Positions 1-6,156 of a DNA stretch of 7,044 nucleotides are shown here, in pieces (position 1 is the first letter of the stretch; every line of letters starts with the position of its first letter). This DNA is from Caldifarciminota bacterium 4484_100 (GTDB lineage: Bacteria; Hydrothermota; Tepidihabitantia; SM23-42). The notes beneath the pieces were generated by a model. That model did not search any database. It saw only the letters and a program-made list of their open reading frames with translations, and was not told where the DNA came from. The translations under genes were made by a program, and so were the position numbers. Location: positions 1 to 7,044 of the forward strand of contig MUKB01000086.1 of assembly GCA_002049785.1 (NCBI GenBank), in the 5' to 3' direction.

Positions 1-1
1 A

Positions 2-946
2 CTCTCAAAATATGGTACCAGGATTGAGATGCTTGACCAGGACTATGGCTGGGCTACCTGTGGCGATGGAACGATCGGCCAGACCACAAACGGCGGGAAT
101 TATTGGGACCAGATCTTCACCCCCTGGTACAGGGCTGAATACTATGGTGTCTCATTTGTAGACCAGTGGGATGGCTGGGTGGTCGCGGGTTATCCCGACT
201 CTATGGCAACCGGCCAGGGTATGATTATCCATTCATCTGATGGAGGGTTGACCTGGGATTCATTATATCAGGTCACCGATTACGAAGATTTCTTCGATGT
301 CCATTTCTTCAACTTACTCGATGGTATCGTAGTCGGTGGCAATGAATCTGACTATTCTCCAATTATTCTCAAAACCACGGATGGCGGTTATACCTGGGAT
401 TCAATTTCAAGCCCTGCCAATACATACTATCTTAGGTCCGTAGATTTTGTTGGAGAGAAGGGCTGGGCAGTGGGAAGGTTTGGAACCATAATCCACACCA
501 CTGACAATGGTAACACCTGGGCATTCCAGACCAACCCTTCAACCACCACACTCTTTGATGTCGACTTCTCCGATACCCTCCACGGAATTGCCTGTGGACA
601 GAATATCATTCTCTATACCACTGACGGAGGTCAAAATTGGCATTCAACGGCAATAACTGAACAACAGCCCCAAAATTCTAATCCCCGGTTCTTCGAAATA
701 TTTCCCAATCCATTTTTCGAAAAAACTATTATTCAAGTAAATGCAAGCAACAGCGAAAACCATACCACCAATCTCAAAATCTTCGACCACACAGGAAGAC
801 TTCTGCAGGTTAAAAATTTAGCCGGAAACAAAACTATCTGGGACGGTACGGATCAATCGGGTCAGAAACTTCCCCAGGGCATCTACTTTATCCAGATTCA
901 GACTGCAAAAGAGAAAGAGATAAAAAAGGTAATTTTCTTACATTGA
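2..946 (+). CDS. Partial exported YCF48/BNR-type beta-propeller protein with C-terminal sorting domain (5' end outside window)
   Basis: The frame is open from base 2, and the residues before the first ATG (base 29) already belong to a propeller repeat (IEMLDQDYGWAT), so the true start lies to the left. Counting from that ATG, at least five repeats of the YCF48/sialidase-like type are visible at about residues 1-26, 38-77, 86-124, 134-164 and 175-204. Each has a 'GW/GI..G' strand followed by 'TTDGG.TW'. Seven blades are usual for YCF48-like propellers, so roughly two may be missing upstream. After a short linker (about 205-222) comes a C-terminal module: FPNPF (225-229), a 'KIFDHTGRLL' strand, WDGTDQ (271-276), KLPQGIYFIQ (280-289) and the tail KKVIFLH. 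Known of such modules: they direct outer-membrane export or surface attachment in FCB-type bacteria. The propeller is a protein- or ligand-binding scaffold, and no enzymatic residues are evident. The next gene starts 29 bases downstream on the same strand. The exact role is unknown. Confidence 0.85.
   Translation, partial: LSKYGTRIEMLDQDYGWATCGDGTIGQTTNGGNYWDQIFTPWYRAEYYGVSFVDQWDGWVVAGYPDSMATGQGMIIHSSDGGLTWDSLYQVTDYEDFFDVHFFNLLDGIVVGGNESDYSPIILKTTDGGYTWDSISSPANTYYLRSVDFVGEKGWAVGRFGTIIHTTDNGNTWAFQTNPSTTTLFDVDFSDTLHGIACGQNIILYTTDGGQNWHSTAITEQQPQNSNPRFFEIFPNPFFEKTIIQVNASNSENHTTNLKIFDHTGRLLQVKNLAGNKTIWDGTDQSGQKLPQGIYFIQIQTAKEKEIKKVIFLH
836..895 (+). repeat. Direct repeat, copy 1: DNA encoding the core of the C-terminal sorting module
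   Basis: This 60-base stretch in the propeller gene matches 3652-3711 in the next gene at 51 of 60 positions by my hand alignment. The last 30 bases (866-895 against 3682-3711) are identical, synonymous sites included, and encode KLPQGIYFIQ in both. Divergence rises on both sides. I infer a shared module spread by duplication or gene conversion. Confidence 0.8.
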
Positions 947-970
947 CTATCATCTTAAAAGACATATAAT
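943..970 (+). promoter_or_regulatory. Candidate sigma70-type promoter for the C25-family gene, predicting a leaderless mRNA
   Basis: TTGACT at 943-948 matches five of six bases of the -35 consensus. A perfect TATAAT lies at 965-970, with a 16-base spacer. The -35 box overlaps the TGA stop of the upstream gene. Only five bases separate the -10 box from the ATG at 976, so a normal start 6-7 bases after the -10 would fall at or next to the A of the ATG. No Shine-Dalgarno sequence precedes the ATG, which fits a leaderless transcript. An in-frame TAA at 967-969 rules out an upstream start. This is a sequence match only; AT-rich DNA can give such boxes by chance. Confidence 0.5.
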
Positions 971-975
971 CTATT

Positions 976-3762
976 ATGCAAGCACTCACCATATTTATCT
1001 TATTCCTCAATATCATTCCTGTCCAGAATGGAGGTGCACGCTATCTCATCATCACCTATGACGATTTCTACAATGCGGTAAAACCTTTAGCTGAATGGAA
1101 AACTCAAAAGGGGGTGAAGGCAAAGATTGTGAAGATATCAGAAATTGGTAATGATTCTACCCTGATAAAAAATTATGTCAGAATCGCCTACAATTCCTGG
1201 CCGATAAAACCTGAATATCTCTTACTGGTTGGTGATAAACAGAAGATCCCGTTTCCTCTAATTATCTGGAACAGTTTTCATTCCCACAGCGACAACTATT
1301 ATACCAATATCACTGGAGATTTTCATAATGAAATTATCCCGGGAAGATTATGGGTCTCTGATACCTTGGAAGCCAAGACTGTGGTTGCCAAGATTCTCAT
1401 CTACGAAAGGGAACCGCTCCTTGCCGATTCTCTCTGGTTCAAAACTGGTGTTACGGTTGTTAACGAAGACCAGGATTCATTTCCTGCCGATTCGGTCTAC
1501 TGGTCTGATGCCCATTATATGGATTCCTTGATGCTTAACGCAGGTTTTACAAAAATTGATACCCTCGCTGAAAGTCTTGGTGATAGCAGTTTCGATGTCA
1601 TTAACGCAATAAATTCCGGGTGCTCATATATCCTCTACCGGGGAACTGGCTTGCGACAATGGGACTATCCATTCTGGGACATATATCCCGAGCAGATGCA
1701 CAATGGTCTGAAACTGCCGATAGTCATATCCGCCACCTGTGCTACAGTCGAGGGGATAGGATATCAGTGGCTCAATGCAGGGACACCGCAACATTACAAC
1801 AGCTGGACCTGTCTGGGAGACCCTGAAATGACAATAAGAACGGCTATTCCAAAACAGATTGAAGTTATACATGATACAATTCTCTGGACTTCTCAACAGG
1901 GTTATAGCATCAATGTCCATGTTGATTATAACTCAATGCCTGTGAGCGATGCGCTTGTCTGCGTAATGGCATTAACTGATACAACCATCTACCATTTCCA
2001 GCGAACCGATAACGAAGGGAATGTCACATTTATTGATACCTTCAGATTACCCGGTGATACAGTTTTGTTCACAGTCACCGGGCGAAATCTCAAGACCTAT
2101 TGTGATTCAGTTGGTGTAAGATTTTCCGAAGGCCCTTATGTTCTTCTGAAATCATTCTTTCTTCTGGACTCAATTAATGGTAATAACAATGCAACTGCAA
2201 ATCCCGGAGAAAACATTGAAATTCCTGTTTGGCTCAAAAATTGGGGAAATGAAACCGGCCTGAATATCTCAGCCACGATTCAAAAGGACCCCACCGATAC
2301 ACTCTTTATCCTTGATGACACCATAAAATATTTCGGGAATATTCCTGCTTCTGATTCTGCCTACACATCCACTGATGGCTACAATGTTATCATTGCACAG
2401 AATTGTCCGGATAATTATGAAATTCATTTGCAACTCATAATACGAGATGAGTATGACTCCATCTGGATATCTAATTTCAATTTTATGGTCCACGCTCCAG
2501 TAATTTTATTTAACGACTATAGTTTCCCGGGGAACCTGAAATATATACCTGCCGGGGACACCAGTCCAATGTTCATTGAACTCAAAAATATTGGTTCATC
2601 CTGCGCCGACAGTGTCTGTGGGAAAATATGGAGTAGTGATTCATTTCTGATAATCCTTGATTCACTATCAACATTCACCCCGATTGAACCGGAAAGCACC
2701 GGGAATAATCTCAGCGATCCATTCATAATCGCCTCGGTCGATCCATCCCCTGTTAACCACCCGGCTAATATAAGTATAGAAGTAACATCAGGTGTTTATG
2801 TAGATACATTCAACTTCACAATTTATATTGGACAAAAAGACTATCTGATCTGGGATAAGGATTTAAATCACTCAAGTGGTCCGGTCATCAAATTACTGCT
2901 TGATTCGTTGAGATATATCGGAGATTATACTACCGATGAACTTCCATCCGAATATCTTGGCCTTTATAAATCGCTATTTGTATGCTGTGGTATCTACCCG
3001 AACAATTACATAATTAAAGATACAAGTTCATCAGCACAGACAATAGTAGATTATCTTTCAGCTTTAAACGGAAAGGTGTATATGGAAGGTGGTGATGTCT
3101 GGTACGCCGACCCCCATAATAATAACGGCTATAATTTCTCACCTCTCTTCAGAATCAACCCGGTGTCCAACAGTGTAGGACAATTCCCCAAAGTTCTGGG
3201 AACAGACAACTCCTTCACCCGAACTATGGAATTTACATATTCAGGAGAACATAATTCAATCGATCGAATCAACCCTTATGGCAGTGCAGTCACCATTTTC
3301 AAGAATGATTATAACAGTTTTAACTGCGGTGTCTGCGCCAATCACAAGACCGTAGGTATTTCATTTGAACTCGGCGGTTTGGTTGATAGTATCGAACCAT
3401 CAACAAGACTCACACTCATTGATTCCATTATGAATTTCTTTGAAATTGAACCATCAGGCATCACCGAAATTACCCGGTACATCTCCGAAAACTTCAATCT
3501 AACGGTCGTACCCAATCCTGCACGCAAATCGGCAAAGCTCCATCTTCAGATCCCTGAAGCCCTCATCCCTGCCGGGCTTGATATCTATGATGTTTCAGGG
3601 CGCAAGGTAAAATCATTCTCGCCTGCCCAGATTTTTAAACGCCAACAAATTATCTGGGATGGGACAGACCAACTCGGTCGAAAACTTCCCCAGGGCATCT
3701 ACTTTATCCAGGTCAAGACCCGCAGCGAAACGATAACAAAAAAGATGATCCTTTTGCATTAA
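976..3762 (+). CDS. Exported C25 (gingipain)-family protein, probably catalytically degenerate, with CARDB-like, GATase-like and C-terminal sorting domains
   Basis: The 928-residue protein starts with a hydrophobic signal-like segment (about 3-16). Residues 21-290 resemble the peptidase C25 core: 'ARYLIITYDDF', 'YLLLVGDKQKIPF' (81-93), 'NEIIPGRLWVSD', 'SYILYRGTG' (217-225), 'LPIVISATCA' with Cys255, and 'TCLGDPEM' (278-285). In gingipains a His in a GHG-like motif pairs with the Cys; here the motif reads RGTG with Thr224. Only 26 residues separate Cys255 from the closing GDP motif, where active members have about 100, so part of the core seems missing. Residues 296-385 look like the Ig-like domain that follows C25 cores. 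About 386-508 and 509-620 are CARDB-like beta domains. About 621-826 is a GATase-like domain ('KSLFVCCGIY', 'VYMEGGDVWY'). The end (about 840-928) is the sorting module: VPNPAR, WDGTDQ, KLPQGIYFIQ, KKMILLH. The ATG is forced by an in-frame TAA nine bases upstream, and there is no Shine-Dalgarno site. The C25 assignment is firm; loss of protease activity is inferred. Confidence 0.85.
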   Translation: MQALTIFILFLNIIPVQNGGARYLIITYDDFYNAVKPLAEWKTQKGVKAKIVKISEIGNDSTLIKNYVRIAYNSWPIKPEYLLLVGDKQKIPFPLIIWNSFHSHSDNYYTNITGDFHNEIIPGRLWVSDTLEAKTVVAKILIYEREPLLADSLWFKTGVTVVNEDQDSFPADSVYWSDAHYMDSLMLNAGFTKIDTLAESLGDSSFDVINAINSGCSYILYRGTGLRQWDYPFWDIYPEQMHNGLKLPIVISATCATVEGIGYQWLNAGTPQHYNSWTCLGDPEMTIRTAIPKQIEVIHDTILWTSQQGYSINVHVDYNSMPVSDALVCVMALTDTTIYHFQRTDNEGNVTFIDTFRLPGDTVLFTVTGRNLKTYCDSVGVRFSEGPYVLLKSFFLLDSINGNNNATANPGENIEIPVWLKNWGNETGLNISATIQKDPTDTLFILDDTIKYFGNIPASDSAYTSTDGYNVIIAQNCPDNYEIHLQLIIRDEYDSIWISNFNFMVHAPVILFNDYSFPGNLKYIPAGDTSPMFIELKNIGSSCADSVCGKIWSSDSFLIILDSLSTFTPIEPESTGNNLSDPFIIASVDPSPVNHPANISIEVTSGVYVDTFNFTIYIGQKDYLIWDKDLNHSSGPVIKLLLDSLRYIGDYTTDELPSEYLGLYKSLFVCCGIYPNNYIIKDTSSSAQTIVDYLSALNGKVYMEGGDVWYADPHNNNGYNFSPLFRINPVSNSVGQFPKVLGTDNSFTRTMEFTYSGEHNSIDRINPYGSAVTIFKNDYNSFNCGVCANHKTVGISFELGGLVDSIEPSTRLTLIDSIMNFFEIEPSGITEITRYISENFNLTVVPNPARKSAKLHLQIPEALIPAGLDIYDVSGRKVKSFSPAQIFKRQQIIWDGTDQLGRKLPQGIYFIQVKTRSETITKKMILLH
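3652..3711 (+). repeat. Direct repeat, copy 2: DNA encoding the core of the C-terminal sorting module
   Basis: This is the partner of 836-895, about 2.8 kb away in the same orientation and codon register. Bases 3682-3711 are identical to 866-895. The equivalent region of the third gene (about residues 458-474 of the M14 protein) encodes the same fold but is clearly diverged (WQCDDC...VPNGIYW), so the near-identity is specific to the first two genes. Confidence 0.8.
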
Positions 3763-3770
3763 ATACCATA

Positions 3771-5252
3771 ATGTCATTTGCACTCATCTTCCTCTCTCTC
3801 ATTACCATCGATCCCAGATACCACACCCTCGATGAAATTGCCCGGGAACTCGATTCAATTGCTCAACATTATCCAGAAATCACCCATCTCGATACGATTG
3901 CCTATTCCACGACCGATTCACTCCCGGTATTCGCAATGAAGATTTCAGACAATGCAAATATTGAAGAAGATGAACCAGCGGTGCTCTTTGTTGCCTGCCA
4001 CCACGCCGAGGAAATTCTCGGTGTCGAGATATGTATGTATATGATAAATGACCTTGTGCACAACTACGGCGTAGATTCGCTTATTACACACTGGATAAAT
4101 AATCGGGAGATATGGATCATCCCCCTTCTAAATCCTGAAGGCCATTCAATTGTAATGAAGGGTATCGATACTACCTGGCGTAAGAACAAACACGACAACA
4201 ATAATAACGGGCAATTCGATCCAGACTTTGATGGCGTTGACCTCAACCGAAACTATGACTTCTACTGGTCAGAGGGTGGAAGTTCTTCTCCTCCATCCGA
4301 ATACTACCGCGGGCCATCACCATTCTCTGAGAATGAATCCAGGGCACTTGCTGAGCTCGCCCGAAATCAGCACTTCGTTTTCTGCAACTCATATCACTCT
4401 GCACGCACCGGGTTGGGTGAGGTAATATACTTTCCCTGGCATGGAGCCTGTGGATATCCACCGGACTTCACTTTTTTAAGAGAAATCGCCGATTCTATGG
4501 CAAAGCGGATTGTCAACGACGCGGGTAATGGAACCTATAATGCCCTGCCGGGCTGGAGCGTAGATGGCAAGGCGCGGAACTTCCTTTACGGTGTATACGG
4601 AACATTCGCCTATACGGTCGAAGTCAGTACCACCTGTATCCAGCCGGGCTGGATGGTTGATGACATCTGCGAAAGGAATTTAGCAGGTGCCTATTATCTC
4701 TTGGAGAGGGTGGAAGGCAGTGGTATCAGCGGTCATATCTATGACCAGAAAACCGATGAACCCTTGAGTGCCGAGGTTATCATCAGCGGCTATTATGACC
4801 CCGAGCTTCCCGCACGCAGAAGTGATGAAGAGTTCGGCCGATTTATAAGACTCCTCACTGCAGGAACCTACAACTTAGAAATCAAAAAAAATGGCTATGA
4901 AACAGTATACCTTGATGGAATCGAGGTTGAACAAGACCGTCTTACCGAACTGAATATCCATTTAAGAAGGATTACAGACGAGTCGTCAATTAGAAAAAAA
5001 AAGGGAATTGAGGTAATCCCCAACCCTACATACGGCTATATCTTAATACAATTAAAAGATACCAATATCAACCAGCTCAAGATATACGACAGTGCAGGAA
5101 GGCTGACAAAAATATTTAAGAACCCCGAAACCCGAATTGTCTGGCAATGTGATGACTGTTCAAAAAGAATAGTTCCAAATGGTATCTACTGGGTGATTGG
5201 ATATGAAGATGATAAAAGAACGGTTATAAAGACAATCGTTCTCCATAATTAA
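3771..5252 (+). CDS. Exported M14-family zinc carboxypeptidase with transthyretin-like and C-terminal sorting domains
   Basis: This 493-residue protein should remove C-terminal residues from peptides outside the cytoplasm. A short hydrophobic signal-like start (2-12) precedes the M14 domain (about 16-312). The zinc ligands are visible as HxxE (His78, Glu81 in CHHAEE) and His209 (NSYHSA). The substrate-carboxylate site is represented by Arg137 (WRKNK) and Asn159-Arg160 (VDLNRNY). The general-base Glu is Glu284 (YTVEVS). An Asn/Asp-rich loop (142-157) before VDLNRNY resembles the calcium-binding-like loop of bacterial M14 enzymes. Residues about 317-397 form a carboxypeptidase-regulatory, transthyretin-like domain ('SGHIYDQKTDEPLSAEV'). 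Residues about 411-493 are the sorting module: VIPNPT, LKIYDSAGRL, PNGIYW, tail KTIVLHN. The ATG lies 8 bases after the C25-gene stop, with no Shine-Dalgarno site and no alternative start nearby, so co-transcription is likely. All key residues are present, so an active enzyme is expected. Exact specificity (A/B-like or broad, like carboxypeptidase T) cannot be read here. Confidence 0.93.
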   Translation: MSFALIFLSLITIDPRYHTLDEIARELDSIAQHYPEITHLDTIAYSTTDSLPVFAMKISDNANIEEDEPAVLFVACHHAEEILGVEICMYMINDLVHNYGVDSLITHWINNREIWIIPLLNPEGHSIVMKGIDTTWRKNKHDNNNNGQFDPDFDGVDLNRNYDFYWSEGGSSSPPSEYYRGPSPFSENESRALAELARNQHFVFCNSYHSARTGLGEVIYFPWHGACGYPPDFTFLREIADSMAKRIVNDAGNGTYNALPGWSVDGKARNFLYGVYGTFAYTVEVSTTCIQPGWMVDDICERNLAGAYYLLERVEGSGISGHIYDQKTDEPLSAEVIISGYYDPELPARRSDEEFGRFIRLLTAGTYNLEIKKNGYETVYLDGIEVEQDRLTELNIHLRRITDESSIRKKKGIEVIPNPTYGYILIQLKDTNINQLKIYDSAGRLTKIFKNPETRIVWQCDDCSKRIVPNGIYWVIGYEDDKRTVIKTIVLHN

Positions 5253-5256
5253 TATT

Positions 5257-6120
5257 TCATCGTAATATCAAGATACATATAATAATCCAGAGCACAACAC
5301 AGACCTGTAACGGTCTATCACCGATTATAGCCTTTTCCGGGATGTCGGACTGGAGCTTCTGAAATGTGACATAGAGATAGCGGAATATTCCATAAATGAC
5401 AAAGGGAATCGTTAAAATCAAATTTTTGGTGCCAAACTTTTCAATGGTCTGGGGTGAAAGGGTGTAAAGACAGTATGATACGACACAGGCCGAAGTGACG
5501 ATAGCAATCATCTGATTCAATAATTCTACTGAATACTGGGAAAGGATCTTGCGGTGCTTTGTCGCCTCTTTTCCCAGAAGGATTATTTCTGTACGCCTTT
5601 TTGAAACCACCAGAAAGAGTGCAAGCAAAAGTGTGCATAAAAACAGCCAGGATGAAATCTCAACCCCAATCACTACCGCACCTGCAATCGCCCGCAAGAC
5701 ATATCCTATTGATACAAAAAGAACATCAAGTATAACAACCCTTTTTATGTAAAGTGAGTATGATACAGAAAAGAAGAGATAGAGCAGACAGGTAAAGAAA
5801 AATGAGCCATTTATTTTGAAGGCCCATACGAGTGAAATCGTCAAAAGAACCAATGCCCAGAGACCGGCAATCGGCTTTGTTATCCTACCCGCACTGATTG
5901 GCCGTTTTGACTTCTCGGGATGGACCCTGTCCTCTTCATAATCGAGGATATCATTAATTATATAACCACCACCACTGAGCAGACAGAATATAATGAAGGC
6001 GTAAATACTCAATCGGATACTCTGTGGATAATAGAAATGGCGACTGAAGACCAGCCCTGCGAAGATAAAGATATTCTTTATCCACTGTCTCGGCCTCAGG
6101 ATTCGTAAATAATCAACCAA
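5257..6120 (-). CDS. UbiA-family prenyltransferase, decaprenyl-phosphate phosphoribosyltransferase type
   Basis: This 287-residue integral membrane protein has about eight hydrophobic segments. The N-terminal 'LRPRQWIKN' (8-16) is typical of the branch that includes mycobacterial Rv3806c (UbiA/DPPR synthase), which transfers phosphoribose from PRPP to decaprenyl phosphate. The first Asp-rich motif is NDxxDxxxD (Asn56, Asp57, Asp60, Asp64), followed by RVHPEKSKRPISAG, as in that branch. The second is YSLYIK...D (Tyr121, Lys126, Asp132). Further family marks are 'GYVLRAIAGA' (139-148), 'SKRRTE' (173-178) and 'GDRP' (267-270). Quinone or heme-O prenyltransferases are less likely, given LRPRQW and the HPEKSKRP stretch. 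The start is TTG: an in-frame TAA lies two codons upstream, no ATG occurs before residue 204, and an AGGA site sits 7 bases upstream. It follows the TldE-like gene by 36 bases and is probably co-transcribed. Its stop is 4 bases from the stop of the convergent carboxypeptidase gene. The family call is firm; the true acceptor lipid and product are inferred. Confidence 0.9.
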   Translation of the reverse strand: MVDYLRILRPRQWIKNIFIFAGLVFSRHFYYPQSIRLSIYAFIIFCLLSGGGYIINDILDYEEDRVHPEKSKRPISAGRITKPIAGLWALVLLTISLVWAFKINGSFFFTCLLYLFFSVSYSLYIKRVVILDVLFVSIGYVLRAIAGAVVIGVEISSWLFLCTLLLALFLVVSKRRTEIILLGKEATKHRKILSQYSVELLNQMIAIVTSACVVSYCLYTLSPQTIEKFGTKNLILTIPFVIYGIFRYLYVTFQKLQSDIPEKAIIGDRPLQVCVVLWIIICILILR

Positions 6121-6126
6121 TGGTTA

Positions 6127-6132
6127 TTCCTG
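6127..6132 (-). promoter_or_regulatory. Shine-Dalgarno site that fixes the TTG start of the UbiA-family gene
   Basis: On the minus strand this reads CAGGAA. Its AGGA core is 7 bases from the TTG at 6120. With the in-frame TAA at 6124-6126 it makes TTG the only workable start. It contrasts with the two plus-strand starts at 976 and 3771, which have no such site. Confidence 0.6.
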
Positions 6133-6156
6133 AAATTGCTCGTGTAATATTAAATC

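Noticed and set aside
29..31. ATG at 29 as the start of the propeller gene
   Set aside because: The frame is open to base 2, and the residues before the ATG fit the propeller repeat, so the gene is cut by the window edge.
60..640. Recurring TTDGG.TW-encoding units as a DNA tandem repeat
   Set aside because: The repetition is at protein level (propeller blades). The DNA copies have diverged too far to be called a nucleotide repeat.
1624..1920. 98-codon minus-strand open frame inside the C25 gene
   Set aside because: It lies opposite a well-supported coding region, matches no family I recognise, and looks like a shadow frame. The same holds for the other short antisense and out-of-frame openings.
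3754..3770. Second leaderless promoter before the M14 gene (TTAAAT-like box)
   Set aside because: The -10-like box is weak, no -35-like element lies 16-18 bases upstream, and AT-rich sequence after a stop codon is expected by chance. Co-transcription with the C25 gene is simpler.
5251..5270. AATATT/AATATC inverted repeat between the convergent genes as a terminator
   Set aside because: The stem would be AT-only and imperfect, with no GC-rich base or T run, so it is too weak to support.
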